DNA of 64,000 nt from Entoloma clypeatum (GCA_963565915.1 OY751491.1:4216001-4280000); one strand, 5' to 3'; shown: positions 1-11,400, counted from the stretch's first letter. Notes: generated from the sequence alone by a model not told the origin. A program made the numbers and translations.

Positions 1-115
1 CATCTGGGGTATTTGCTTTCATCGAAGATAGCTTTTCCACCCATGAAAATTGTATTAGTCTCAGGATCCATGAAACGGTATCCTTTGACCCCTGGTTTTG
101 ATCTGAGATAAATCA

Positions 116-1516
116 TCAATCAAGATCTAGACTCCAGGGAATCTCTACGTTTTTCCTTTGGGATATACATCCAAAGACTCTGATGCTTGACATATCGGGG
201 ATCTCATTGGTCACCCTGAAGTAAGGGGTATTCCATTCGAGACGCTGCATGGGGGTTCTGTTGTAGAGAAACGCTGCATGTTCCAAACAGAATTCCCACC
301 ACATAGGGGGTAAGCACGCGTCGAAGCGCAAGGCCTGAGATTTCTCCCACAGGGTTCGATTTATCTGTTCTGCTCTACCGTTCTGCTGGTGCTGATATGG
401 GAGCGTGACATCGATCAGAACTCCATGATCGGCAAGTACATCCTTGTATTTGTCAAACTCTCCACCTCCATCAACTCGCCATTTTTTAAGAGTGGCGGCG
501 AACTGATTCTGGATCATCGCAAGAAATTGTCGCAGTGCCGTGATGGCATCCGACTTCTTTCTAAGCAAGACAACCCAGACGTGGGATGAAAAATCGTCCA
601 AAAACGTGAGGAAATATTTATATTTATGGTATGATGCCGTGGATATCTGTTTGAGATTGGAATGGATCAGATCAAAGGTTTTGGTTGCCCTTGTCATTGA
701 ATTGGGATATGACTGATTCGGCATTTTCCCTTTGAGGCAGCCTGTGCAACTTTCCTGTGATTTCTCACGTACTAGTGTTTCAGGTACCCCTTTGGTACTG
801 GTGGGAATCTTTCGGAGTGCTTGATCATTTGGGTGACCAAGGTGTTTGTGCCATGTTTCGACAGTGATTTCGCTCGAGATCGCATGGATCTGGTCATAGC
901 GTATTTCAGTGTCTAACCAGTAAATGGTTTGACCAAGGATGTGGGGCGAAAACTGGATTTTGCTCAGCCCTTTGGAGATGTTGATTTCTCCACAAGTCCC
1001 ATTTACTTTGTAACCATGGTTGAGGAAGACACCTAGGGACAATAGACGTGTGTCCATGTCTGGGATGTAGAACACTGGTCTGAGAAGATGGGTTTTAACT
1101 TCCCCATTTAGGGTGTGCCATACTGGAACAGCCCCAACTCCGAGAATTTCCAGTTTTTTCCCTTTAGCTGCAGTTTGGACAAAATGCTTGACCGTGAGAG
1201 GTCTATAATATGCGAAGTCCTTAAACTCATAGGTGAAGTGTAAAGAGGCACCGGAATCTAAGATCCATTGCGCGCGTTCTTTTTCCTTACAATGTGTACA
1301 AGAGGCAAAATGTTTAATATATTTCTTGTGTAGATCACTGCTGAAGTGATCTACGCACTCTGTACTGGTACTAGCTAATATATTATACGTCTGTTGAGAG
1401 ATATAATTAGCATTCCGCATTTGGTAAGGTTTGAAAGAAGGGTTTGACGAACCGTCTAGTTTGATCTCGTTCACAAACTCGTCCGGCCCCATCCGTTCTT
1501 GGTCTATGTCCATCAT
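116..1516 (-). pseudogene. Copia protease-integrase segment
   Basis: The 466-residue reading frame starts MMDIDQER. It contains a retroviral-type protease motif (WILDSGASLHFT, near residue 86), a GAG-pre-integrase zinc region (HKHLGH...CTGCLKG) and an integrase core with VDGGGEF and NGRAEQINRTL. These give the second Asp and the Glu of the DDE triad. The first catalytic Asp, normally in an HSDL motif, is Asn here (LIHSNL, codon 656-658, about residue 287). The frame ends at a stop at 116, although the next 115 bases still encode the expected copia linker in a neighbouring frame. The product would be inactive as an integrase. Confidence 0.85.
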
Positions 1517-2864
1517 CCACAGCGATTGGTCTAACGGCGGAGTTACTCAATGCTGTTTAGTTGGCCTTTCGTCAATGTCTGTAATGATGGTGTCCAAGAT
1601 ATGAAGATTTGACCCAGAGGGTCGGGCGCCGATTTCTTGGGCAAGTTTTCTCACCTTCTTGTTCTTTTTCCACGCTGACGGCTTTCCAGAAGGAAGCCCG
1701 GTGTACTGGGAAGGAGGAGGGTTCATGTGTTGCAGTAGTGACTGCATTCTTGCTGATTCAGGTTGTTCAGTAAAGGAAGTCTTTCCACGACCGGTTACGG
1801 TGGTGAAAGACGGTGCATGATAAGGAGCAGGGCGACGAGGGGGTAGAGGACAAGGAGCAGGATGACGAGGGGGTAGCTCAATGGCCGGTGCGATGAACTC
1901 GACCATCTCCTTGGCGTGGTCGGAGTCGTTGTCTGCATTGTTGGCGCGCTTTTTCTGGTTGCGCCAGCATCGCTTTCCCTTCTTCTTTTCAGAAGCGGTA
2001 CTTGGGTTGGTCGAGTTAGGCTGGCAGCAGTTTGGATGAATCACTTGACCGTGAGAGGTCTATAGTATGCGAAGTCTTTAAACTCATGCGTAAAGTGTAA
2101 AGAAGCACCAGAATCTAAAATCCATTGTGCACATTCTTTTTCCTTACAATGTGTACAGGAGGCAAAATGTTTTATATATTTTTTATGTAGATCACTGCTG
2201 AAGTGATCTACGCAAACTGTACTGGTACTGGCTACTATATTATATGTCTGTTGAGAGGTATTATTAGCATTCCGCAATTGATAAGGTTTGAGAGAAGGTT
2301 TTGACGAACCATCAAGTTCAATCTCGTCTACAAACTCGTCTGGTCCCATTCGCTCTTGGTCGATGTCCATCATCCTCAGCGATTGGTCTAACGGCGGAGT
2401 AACTTGATGCTGTTTTGCTGGCCTCTCGTCGATGTCTGGGATGATAGTGTCCAAGATACGAAGGTTCGACCCAGAGGGTTGTGCGCCGATTTCTCGGGCG
2501 AGTTTTCTCACCTTCTCATTCTTTTTCCATGCTGATGGCTTTCCGGAAGGAAGCCCGGTGTACTGAGAAGGAGGCGGGTTCATGCGTTGCAGGAGTGACT
2601 GCATTCTTTCCGACTCAGGCTGCGTGGTACTCGAAGTTTTCCCACGGCCTGTGATAGTGGTGCATAACGAGGAGGGAGAGGACAAGGGGCAGATCGATGA
2701 GGGAGTTGTTCAATGGCTGGTGCGATAAACTCAATTATTTCCTCAGCGTGGTCGGACTCGTTGTCCGCGTTGTTGGCGCACTTTTTCTGGTTGCGCCAGC
2801 GTCCCTTTCCCTTCTTCTTTTCGGAAGCGGTACTTGGGTTGGTCGAGTTAGGCTGCTCGTCAGC
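1186..2864 (-). repeat. Tandem duplication inside copia gag-PR
   Basis: Two head-to-tail copies of a unit of about 0.84 kb lie at about 1186-2023 and 2043-2864. Both encode the same stretch: a proline-rich linker, SQYTGLPSGKPSAWKKN, SGSNL.ILDTI, MMDIDQERMGPDEFV and the protease motif LDSGASLHFT. The copies differ by scattered substitutions, so the duplication is not very recent. The junction at 2041-2043 joins the protease coding end of one copy to the gag linker of the next. The join leaves two protease-motif copies in the element. Confidence 0.85.
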
Positions 2865-3194
2865 ATTGTTCTGCGAGGTATTCGGCGCTGTCTGCTTTTC
2901 CCATTTGGGGTCTTGCCCTTTTCGCTTAGTCCCGGAGATTTTCCGGGCCTGCTCATTGGACGCCTGAGTAGACCCTATCGCATACTTGCGCCTGTACTCT
3001 GAAACAATGCTGTTGGTGACAGCCTGCCATGTGAAGTCATCGGCATCGTAGACCTGAAAGAGGGCGGTGGAGAGAGACAACCAAGCGTCAGGAATGGCAC
3101 TTGCCAAGATCATAGCCTGCATCAGATCAGGCACAATGAATTTTGAGTCACTAAGGCGAGCGAAGAGTGACCGAAGGTGCTTGATTTCCGGCAC
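1547..3194 (-). pseudogene. Copia gag C-terminal / linker, duplicated and frameshifted
   Basis: Three overlapping minus-strand reading frames (1547-2044, 2041-2685, 2580-3194) carry the second half of gag and the linker to the protease. The 2580-3194 segment has the retrotransposon gag feature LFARLSDSKF followed by a basic, Asn/Ser-rich tail. The shorter frames are the two copies of the tandem duplication. No complete CCHC knuckle is readable. Frame changes near 2600 and stops near 1546 show that it no longer yields one polyprotein. Confidence 0.7.
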
Positions 3195-3266
3195 AGGGTC
3201 CCGACCAGACAGTTTGAAAGAGGCTGCGGCTTTGAAATCGCCAAATATGGTGGCAGGGGAGACTTT

Positions 3267-3680
3267 TCAATATGCGTCCTTCAATGATGTCCAGGCGTCT
3301 TTTGAGGACTTGGCGTCCTTGATGTGCCTCCTGATTGCCTCGGAGACTTTGAGGCGGATGGAACCCAGAGCCATGTCGTCGTCCCTGATCCAGACCTTTC
3401 TTTCTTTGTGGAAGCTAGGTTGGTCGACAGTGGTGGTGATCACTGGAGGTTGGGTTGCAGATGTAGAAGTGGCGGAGGCAGGGGTGGAGACCGTGACCAT
3501 AAAGTCGGCGATGTCAGGGTGCTCAATGTTGCCAGATATGATGCACCAGACTCCTTGATGGAGGAGATAGGATTTCATTTTTTCAGCCCAGCTTTGGTAG
3601 TCGATTCCATCGAAGACGGTGATGGAGTCAAGGGCAGAGCGGGAGGTAGACATTTTAATGAATCTAAAGAGTTTTTCCAA
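3267..3680 (-). pseudogene. Copia gag N-terminal part
   Basis: The frame encodes MSTSRSALDSITVFDGIDYQ, then SWAEKMKSYLLHQGVWCIISG. This is the typical start of a copia gag polyprotein (UBN2/DUF4219 type: a target phrase, W.....Y L....LW). The better start is the internal Met at 3654 (MSTSRS). It is followed by an Ala/Ser/Thr-rich insert and EAIRRHIKDAKSSKDAWTSL, also typical of the family. A stop/frameshift near 3267 separates it from the next gag segment. Confidence 0.7.
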
Positions 3681-3749
3681 TCAGTGATGTGTTTATATGA
3701 ATTTGATTTAGAGAAAACAAATAAATGATTTCTCATGACATATTCCCTT

Positions 3750-4314
3750 CAGGAATAGTGGTCGTGGAAAAAACCCTTTTTATATCAGAAGTGTATGAGG
3801 CACGATCGACGTTTCCACATGATGTGTACTAAGCCAATGTCCTCTAGGGACGCTTCATGACAGGTACTTGTCATAATGACGTTTCCCAGGTTCATATGTG
3901 AAGAAGTATGACTCAGAACCTAGATCTTGTGATCGGTTCTCCTGTCAACCAGGGTAGAGTGGGCAGGTACTTGCTGTTGCCAGCGTTCCCAAGTCCCTCT
4001 GCTATCCGGGGCCCATAACCTGTTGAAGTTCCACCTGGGCGCTAGCCACAGGCGTACTGAGCAACACAGCTACAGTGTGGAAGTACTCTACTTTAACCAT
4101 TCTAGCCACTTACATGGTTTGGGTGGGTGAGGCTGGTGAGAGCGGTTGAGGCTGATGAGAGTGATGGAGCTGGTTAAGAGTCAAGAGACAACTTGTTGAT
4201 ATTGACAGGTTCCTGGTCTTATATACCATACTACTGTTTGTACCAACCAAATAAGTATGTAATCAAAGATGTGTAAATGGTCATGTGATGTAATCTAATC
4301 TAATCTAATCTACA
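3750..4314 (-). repeat. Probable 5' LTR and leader of the copia element
   Basis: This non-coding stretch lies directly upstream of gag. On the minus strand it would begin TGTAGATTAGATTAG at 4314, and a TATA-like ggtatataag lies at 4218-4227. The inner boundary and primer-binding site could not be placed, and the partner LTR lies outside the window. The right end has a short (ctaat)n repeat at 4291-4311. Confidence 0.45.
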
Positions 4315-4995
4315 TGATGGAAAAGTTTCAACACCATCAGCGTTGACCGCTTCGCCGTCTGGTTTTGTTGCATCCTTGAGTGTTCGGATGAGTTCTAGAA
4401 GTTGTTCAGAGTAAGACATCAAACCATTGTACATATGTAGAGAGCGAGAACTCACCAGTCCCTTTTGTAGTCTCGCCCGGGTTTTCGGGGCTAGGCTTAT
4501 GTAGTCCATTTGCAGTCAATTGAGTGGGGTAGTTGAAGCCGCGCGAACAATTCGACGGCTTTGAGATGCGGTTGGTGGAGACGATGTTCGAAGGATCAAC
4601 CTCATTTCTTTGGCGTCGTGACATCACGTCAAGGGGGAGGGATAGCCTGAGTCTTCGTTCTCTCCTCAGGACTTTTAGTACTTTCACAAATTTCGAATTC
4701 CCGATGATATCTCACCACATATGGGTTTTGGTTTCTTATGTTCCGACATTTTGTGATTGATGAGCGGGGATGTGTATTGCACAAGATCCGGAATTCTTTG
4801 AGAATACTGAAAGAGACCTAGCACAGTTCCTGAAGCATATTGCGATAGGAACATACTGGAAGCTATAGAGCTCGAAAAGGATCCATCATATTGATCGGGG
4901 GCAACAGTCAAAATTGAACATTGCCGAGCGTGATGGACGGCAATCCATTTAGTCCGTTGAACATCGTGGAGGTGGCACAAGTCGCGACGCTGTAG
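4315..4995 (-). pseudogene. Unidentified intron-containing gene fragment
   Basis: Minus-strand coding-like pieces start after a good acceptor (tgactacag, near 4992): RRDLCHLHDVQRTKWIAVHH and following residues. They continue in 4406-4687 (RRQRNEVDPSNIVSTNR). A donor near 4453 (GTGAGTTC) and an acceptor near 4393 (cttctag) would join this to ELIRTLKDATKPDGEAVNAD, which stops where the copia element begins. I do not recognise the family. A host gene or an older transposon truncated by the copia insertion are both possible. Confidence 0.3.
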
Positions 4996-5074
4996 TCAGA
5001 AGATTCAGAACAATCAACAAACCGATCGCGTCATGGTACCCGCATTATTTGTTCCTGTTTATTGCCTGTTAAGG

Positions 5075-5227
5075 AAGCCGTGGCCTGAGCCCAGGCTTTG
5101 GGCTTTGAGAGAAGCAAAGCCAGGCCTTGAGCCCTCTCAAGCCCTCACAAGGGCTCGGCCTGGGCTGGGCTTTTAGGGCTGGGCTTGGCTCAGCTCAGGG
5201 CTTTCGAGCCCGGCCTGGACATCACTA
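5075..5227. repeat. GC-rich foldback-like element with one TA/GTG end
   Basis: This cluster is built of inverted and direct iterations of words such as gggctt, gagccc and aggcct. The right end reads ...ggacatcac followed by TA (5226-5227), so on the other strand the end is TA-GTGATGTCC. No matching left end is visible. A compositionally similar cluster ends at 59258 (ggcaacac then TA). Confidence 0.4.
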
Positions 5228-5439
5228 CTCAGAAAGAATTCACCTTGTATTTGCAACACCTCAACATCACAATTCTGAGTTCGAGTTTACGAGAAATCGG
5301 TTTTGCCAGACCGTTTCTGCCATTTTCTGGCGGCACATCTATTGTGGTAACATGATTGATTGATGGTTGATGGTATCGTGCCATTCGGATCAGAAATCGG
5401 CAAAAAAATCATTTAGCAACCTATCCCTGCTCTCTACCC

Positions 5440-5964
5440 CCCGCCCTTCCACTGTCGTGCCCCCCATGGTCACCGTGTGCTCAATGGCCTCTCCAATGGC
5501 CATCACCTCTTGTGCCGCGGCTCCCTTGCGTGCCCAATGCAAATGGCTCCCCCATGCCCCCAAATGGCTCCCCCCAGTCCTCTCGCCCCCAACGGCTCTC
5601 TCGCCTGCCCAACAACTGTCTCTCGTCCCAAACGGCTCCCCCACACCCCCAATGGGCCCCCCGTGCCCTACGGCTGCCTCTCGTCCCCATTGTGCCCAAT
5701 GGCCTCTCCAACGGCCGTCTCTCATACCACGGTGTCCTTCCTTGCTTGCCCAACTGTGTCCTTGTCCAACAGCTTTCTTGCGTGCCCAACGACCGTCTCT
5801 CATCACAAACGGCTCACGCCTGCAAACGGCTCCCCCTGCGCCCTACAACCACCTTTCTTGCCCAATGGCCTCCTCGCGTGCCCAATGATCCTACGGCTGC
5901 CTCTCACCCCCAATGCCATCTCTCGTCGCCAACGTCTCTGACAGCTCCCTCTCGCGCCTAACGG
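5440..5964. repeat. Degenerate minisatellite, array 1
   Basis: Imperfect iterations of a word like gcccaacggctccc / gcctctc.tgcccaatgg, spaced irregularly at about 15-35 bp. The long open frames on both strands here are by-products of the repeat and are not genes. The array ends exactly at the Gypsy-B LTR (5965). A similar array in the same orientation resumes at about 20064, at the other end of the nested stack. Confidence 0.7.
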
Positions 5965-6366
5965 TGTTATGCTTAACAAACTGTTCCAAGGTTCAGGCAG
6001 AGTATGCAGAAAGTGGAAAGGCAAAGAGCAATGTGATTGCTAAACCTAAGGAATCTAACTATGCTACAGAGGGTTTATATAGGTACTGACTATAGGCGAT
6101 AGCGGATGAGTCAGTACTGCAGAAGGCAGTGTGCATGAGTAAGGCGACTGCGGAAGGCTATGTACAATGAGTAAGCTGACTGCGGAAAGCAAGTCAGTGC
6201 GGGAGTGAAGTATACTAAAGGGGATGACAAAGTAAGGTAGTGAGTCAGACTGGGAATCGAAGGTTGCAAAAGTAGACATTAGACATAGTAAGTTCGTAAG
6301 ATGGCGCCGCGTTTGGATGATAGGTAAAAGATATGACATGGTCCTCATACCATAGAGTCCATAACA
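5965..6366 (-). repeat. Gypsy-B 3' LTR
   Basis: A 402-bp LTR which on the minus strand starts TGTTATGGACTC and ends GTTAAGCATAACA, giving TGTTATG/CATAACA terminal inverted bases. It carries a TATA-like box (tttatata on the plus strand near 6074). It shares R-U5 sequence (tagctacattccttagattt and neighbours) with the solo LTR at 17456-17843 and with the LTR at 63628-64000, both of which are plus strand. Confidence 0.9.
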
Positions 6367-6382
6367 TGTTCCCCTCCTCAAG
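6367..6382 (-). other. Gypsy-B polypurine tract
   Basis: On the minus strand TTGAGGAGGGGAACA lies directly against the LTR start. This is the expected position and composition for a plus-strand priming tract. Confidence 0.7.
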
Positions 6383-6400
6383 CTCTGTGTCCTCACAGAG

Positions 6401-6772
6401 TCACTGTCCCCATCCCTCATTGTTGTTGGGGTCGGACCAGTTTGGACTCTCCTTGAGGCTCCAATCATATATTAGCTCCTTGTTGATGGCAACGGCGAGC
6501 TCGAGGCCTTTGATAGCCAACCAAATACACCGATTTTCAATGACGAGGGTGCTGGTGTAATTTCCGAGAATTTGTTTTTCCTTGGGACTTGGAGTGACGG
6601 GGAGGTTGGACAGCAAGTGGAGCTGGATATGCATCTGGCGATGAAGGAGATTGGCGAGGGAAGTTTCAAGGGCATGAATTTGGTCTCTCATGGAGAGTGC
6701 TTCATTCATGAGGGCAGCGATGGCAGGGTTGATGTCGGCGGTGGAAGTGGAGGTAGCGGTGGTGTTAGACAT
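6401..6772 (-). CDS. Extra ORF between Gypsy-B pol and 3' LTR, unknown function
   Basis: A 123-residue ORF in the sense orientation, about 130 bp downstream of the chromodomain stop and ending just before the polypurine tract. It starts with a Ser/Thr-rich stretch. A predicted helical, heptad-like region follows (AALMNEALSMRDQIHALETS, then LANLLHRQMHIQLHLL), and the tail is acidic and Asn/Trp-containing. There is no transmembrane segment or signal peptide. It occupies the position where some gypsy elements have a third ORF. I do not recognise a family. It is intact although the pol genes upstream are not. Confidence 0.45.
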   Translation of the reverse strand: MSNTTATSTSTADINPAIAALMNEALSMRDQIHALETSLANLLHRQMHIQLHLLSNLPVTPSPKEKQILGNYTSTLVIENRCIWLAIKGLELAVAINKELIYDWSLKESPNWSDPNNNEGWGQ

Positions 6773-6905
6773 GGTGGCAAGGATGGTTGAGAGGTAAAAG
6801 AAGAATGGGGAGGCTATACTGGGCAGGGAAGTGGACTAGAGTGGGGAACTTGGTGTGTATTTGACTGATGAGGTTGGTACTGTTGTGGCTTTCGGAAAAT
6901 GTCTT

Positions 6906-7956
6906 TTATCGTGGGCAAAACGGGTTCTGCTGATGGAAATCACAGATCAGATCTTGAGCATTCTGAACATTGGTTTGAGGTTCCCATGTGTTCTCTTCTG
7001 GGCCATATCCTTCCCACTGGATGAGGTACTGGATCTTTTTTCGAGAGTCTAGGATTGTAGACACATGGTACTCTTCTCGTCCTTCGACGATGATCGAATC
7101 AGGGGCTGGTTTCTTTTTCTGGATGGCGTACTTTGAAGTTTCATATGGTGACAACAGGGTCTTGTTGAACACAGGGTGAATCATCTTCCAAGTCTTTGGA
7201 AGATCAAGAAGGTACACGCTAGCTCCTTTCTTCTCTAGGACTTTGAATGGTCCATGTCGCAGTGCATCAAGTTTCTTTGGGGGCAATTGGTCCTGATGAT
7301 AGTCCCTTCCAGCCACACCTTGTCTCCGATGTGGTAGTTCCGAGATGGACTTCGCTGTGTGTCAACTGTCTTCTTCATCTGATCCTGTGCTTGTTTCAGC
7401 GCTGCATTGGCTTCTTCTCGTGCCTGTTTGAGTTTTTTCAAGAAGTCATTGGCAGCCAGATTGGTATCTTCTAACACGAGTTCTCCCTTCTAAGGATGTA
7501 AACTGTAGTTGAGGTAGAATGGGGTGTGCTTCGTCGCCTGATGTGATTGTGATCCACTCAGCCCAATCATCCTGTAGATGGTTGACAAAGTTCCATAAGA
7601 ACACCTCCGTTTTCTGATGCGATCACTCGGCCTGTCCATCAGTCTGTGGGTGGTACACAGTGGACAGGTTCCTCTTGATCCCTAGCATGCAGCAGAGTAT
7701 CTCCATGAACTTCGCGGCGAACTGCGGTCCCCTATCGCTGATGATCTTCTTGGGGATCCCATGAAGCTTCCATATCTGATCCTGATAGATCTTGGCTAAT
7801 CCTTCAACTGATAATTCCATGGTTGTCGGAATGAGGTGAAGCATCTTCGAATGTCTATCTGTGATGACCAGAATTGCATTTTTTTCCATCAGATTCTGGT
7901 ATTGGTCCCACAATGTTGATCCCTATGTCTTCCCATGGGTGACTTGGTGCTGCATG
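6906..7956 (-). pseudogene. Gypsy-B pol: integrase core end and chromodomain
   Basis: The segment 7623-7913 encodes an integrase core (VITDRHSKMLHLIP, SDRGPQF, YHPQTDGQAE). After a frame break, 7235-7477 and 6906-7316 give the integrase C-terminal domain (GDKVWL, HPVFN) and a chromodomain (EYHVSTILDSRKKIQYLIQW followed by EGYGPEENTWEP). The chromodomain family binds modified histone H3 tails and biases insertion, which places the element among the chromoviruses. The upstream part of the integrase continues at 13848-14072, beyond the Gypsy-A insertion. Confidence 0.85.
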
Positions 7957-8305
7957 TGTAAGGGCGACCTTACGATCCAAGACTCAAACTCAGATACTTG
8001 CAAGGGAGATCCGAAGTTTAGATTGAGCAGTCTAATAAGTAATACAACACATACCTTGCAAGGGAGATCCGAAGAGAAAGTTCTAAGGATTCCCCTGCAA
8101 GCTAGCTGCGATAAATAGTAAAATGAGATATGAAATAAGAGATAAAACGAGACGCATGAAGGATGAGCAATGATCAGGAGTAGCGATGAAGGATGAATGG
8201 AAACAAGATGAATGATAGTACCTGCGATCCGACGTGCGGAGTAGCGGATGGGGGCGGAGTCGTCAGATGCAGAGAGGCGGATAAGATGTCGGAGACAGCG
8301 GATGA
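7957..8305 (-). repeat. Gypsy-A 3' LTR, truncated
   Basis: This copy matches the right-hand LTR (13408-13842) from the TGTAAGGGC end to about 8305. It lacks the last 85 or so bases on that side (the U3 start on the minus strand). The polypurine tract is missing too, so a deletion fused the chromodomain region to the LTR. Of the few differences between the two LTRs, at least four are CpG transitions, for example gatcagg/gatcggg and gtagcgg/gtagcag. Confidence 0.85.
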
Positions 8306-8326
8306 TGTCGGTAGAAGTCGCGGACT

Positions 8327-8489
8327 AGGCGTGGAGTGCTTCCCAGGAATTCTCTTCATAGCCATATTCCTTCCATTTGACCAAGAATTGAAGCTTGCCT
8401 CAATGCAGTCAGCTGTCCAAGAGGTTTTCAACATTGTACTCTAATTCTTCTGTGACTACTGTCGGAGGCAGAGGAGAGCGGACTTGGCG
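8327..8489 (-). pseudogene. Gypsy-A chromodomain, separated from pol by three TGA codons
   Basis: Reading on in the pol frame after the stop at 8490-8492, the sequence encodes VENLLDS-x-LH-x-GKLQFLVKWKEYGYEENSWEALHA, a clear chromodomain. The x positions are TGA at 8409-8411 and 8400-8402. In related chromoviruses these positions are usually Arg (DSRLHRGK). All three stops are therefore explained by CGA to TGA. Confidence 0.75.
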
Positions 8490-11400
8490 TCAGAAGGGGT
8501 CGTTGGGAACTAGTGAAAGTTTGACGACATGGAATACTGGGTGAACGTGGGACATGGAAGGGGGAAGGCGAATTTCATAGGCATGTGTTCTGACAGGTCG
8601 GACCACTGGGAAAGGGCCTACATATCGATGTGCAAGTTTTTTCGTGGGTCGGGTGGTTTTTAGGTCTGATGAGTCTAAAAGGACCTTGTCCCCCAGGCGG
8701 AATATCAGAGTGGTGCTCCGATGCTGGTTGTAGTATCGTGCCATGTCATCTTTTGCCTTTGTCAGTGCTGTGCGAGCCTCCTCTAGAGCGGACTTCATCC
8801 GCTGGCTGAAATCCGCTACCGCCTCGATCTCCGTCCGCTTCTCGCGAGGTTCGAATCCCATGCGCGGATGGCGGCCAGTGTCAATGTAGAATGGAGTTTG
8901 ATGTGTCGATGCGTGAACATGGTTGTTGTATGCAAATTCAGCCATCGGAAGCCATTCATCCCAATCGTCTTGACGTTCATTGACGAATAGGCGAAGGTAT
9001 TGTTCTAATCCTTGATTGACCCGCTCCGTCTGTCCGTCCGACTGCGGATGGTAGGCTGTCGAGGCAGCAACCTTAATGTTAAGCAGCCTGTATAGTTCGC
9101 GCGTGAACTTGGCGACAAACTGTGGTCCTCGGTCGGAGACAATGGCCTCCGGTAGTCCATGGAGTTTCCAGACATTTTGAACATAGGAGTGTGCAGTCCC
9201 GAGTGCGGAGATGTCGGAGTGCATTGGGATGAAGTGTCCCCGCTTCCCTACTGAGTCCACTACGACCATGATAGCGTCATAGCCATGGGCTTCTGGTAGT
9301 TCAGTAATGAAGTCAACACTGGTTACTTGCCATCGCTCCGTGGGGACTGGTAGCGGATTGAGCTCTCTGGAGGGCGGAGTGTGTCGGACCTTGGTGCGGA
9401 GGCATGGGTTGCATGTCTTGCAATATTGACCTATTAAACGAGACATGTGTGGCCACCAGTAATTGCGTGACACCAGTTCCAAGGTTTTCCATCGTCCAGG
9501 ATGTCCAGCCACTGGAGTGTCGTGGTGTTGTGTGAGGATCCGATGATGCAGTTGGGGATTGTTAGGAACATAGATATAATCCCTGAAGTAGAGCAAACCT
9601 TCCACTTGCCTCCACTCCGCACTGCGGACGGACCCCGCTCCGACAGTCGGAAGGGATTTGACAACCTCTGCCACACTATCTTCCAGTAACCCCTCTTGGA
9701 TTCCCTGTTGGACCTGGCGGAGGACGTCACATTCTTCCCCTTGAACAGTTACCCCCCGCATTGCTCGCACTGCAAACAATTCTGGTTGCAGAAGGATGAT
9801 GTTTTCGTTGTCCCGCGATGCGTCTCCGTGGTCTGCTCGTCGGGACAAAGCGTCGGACTTGCCCATTGACTTGCCAGGTTGATGGTGCATTTTGAAATCG
9901 AAACGAGCGAGGTATAAGGACCATCTAGCCTGTCGTCGATTTAGTTTTTGAGCTGTCATGAAGTACTCAAGATTTTTGTGGTCCGTCCAAATCTCCACTG
10001 TCTTCTCTGCTCCTTCAAGGAAGTGCCTCCATTCCTCCAATGCGCGGACCACTGCCAACATCTCCTTGTCATAGATCTCGTAGTTGCGTTCCACCGGACT
10101 AAGGCTTTTGGAATAGAATGCGACAGGGTGCCACTTACCGTCCTCTGTTGGTTGGGACAGTACTGCTCCGGTTGCAAAGTCCGAGCTATCTGCTTCTATC
10201 TGCCACTTCTTTCCATGATCAGCTAAGACCAGGATCAGAGTGGATGTAATCCTCCGCTTCAACTCCGCAAATGCGGACACTTCTCCCTCCCTCCAAGACC
10301 AGAGGTGCCCTTTCTTCGTGAGCTCGAAAAGAGGGCGCGCAATGTCCGAAAACCCTTCAATAAAACGGCGATAGAAGTTAGTGAATCCCAGAAAGGACTG
10401 TACTTCTCGGACGTTTGTCGGAGCAGGCCACTCCGCGACCCCCGCGACCTTCACCGGATCCATCTCTATGTGTCCTTGTTCAATAATAAGGCCTAGGTAT
10501 TCAATGCGCGTTTGTTCAAACTCGCATTTCTCTGGTTTTAGATAGAGTTTGTGTTCGCGAAGTCGTTCCAGTACAATCCGTGTGACTCTTCGATGCTCCG
10601 CAAGGGTCTCTGTGAAGATGAGTATGTCGTTGAGGTAAACACAGACTACACCTTCAGTGATAAGGTCCTGAAAGATCTCGTTCATCATAGTCTGGAATGT
10701 GGATGGACTATTAGTGAGGCCGAAGAACATCACCAATGGTTCATAGAGTCCGCGATTGGTCCGAAAAGTGGCCTTCCACTCGTCTCCGGGTTTTATCTGC
10801 ACATTGTTGTAGCCCCAGCGGATGTCGAGCTTGGTGAAGTATTGAGCGCGTTGAAGTTTATTGATCAGTTCGGATATGAGCGGAAGCGGATACTTGTTTT
10901 TGATAGTTTTGGAATTGAGTGACCGGTAGTCTTGTACAAGACGAAGCGACCCATCCTTCTTCTTGATGTAGAATACCGGAGATGCCATCGGAGACTTGGA
11001 AGGGTGGATCCGACCAGTTGCAAGGTTTTCCTCCAAAAACGCGTCGAGTTCCTTCTGTTCATTCGGAGCAAGCGGATATACCTTACACCCCGCCGGAGAG
11101 GCGTCCGGAACAAGTTCAATGGCGTGGTCCCAAGTCCGCTCTTCTGGTAAGGTGTCAAAAGAGGTCTTTGAGAATATGTCTTCAAAGTCAAACAAGTGGT
11201 CTGGTACAGAGTCACAGAAAGATTTAGGTTTTTGGTTACTGAGGAAGGCCTCCGATAGACGTTGCGAGATATTGGATGAAGCATGGATGAACTCCGCCTC
11301 CGCGGGTACTGTTCTGACAAAAAGGCAATCTCCCTCCTCAAACTCATCCTCTTCCTCATTGTCTTCTGCTAACTCCTCCGCTTCCTCTCCTTCTGTGACA

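Larger units (their letters stand above)
1..4314 (-). mobile_element. Ty1/copia LTR retrotransposon, decayed, cut by left edge
   Basis: Gag-like, protease and integrase segments occur in copia order (gag-PR-IN) on the minus strand. The linker between integrase and RT (GYRFMDPETNT, then FDE) is readable in 1-115, so RT and RNase H lie to the left of the window. The coding region is broken by frameshifts, stops and a tandem duplication of about 0.85 kb, so this copy is dead. The proposed right boundary at 4314 is inferred from a TGT start on the minus strand and a change of sequence character. It cannot be confirmed without the other LTR. Confidence 0.8.

Noticed and set aside
5367..6024. Long overlapping open frames on both strands (Pro/Cys- or Gly/Arg-rich)
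   Set aside because: They are translations of minisatellite array 1 and follow its word structure in every frame. The same holds for frames at 20006-20454, 21537-22473, 24012-24552 and 63302-63661.
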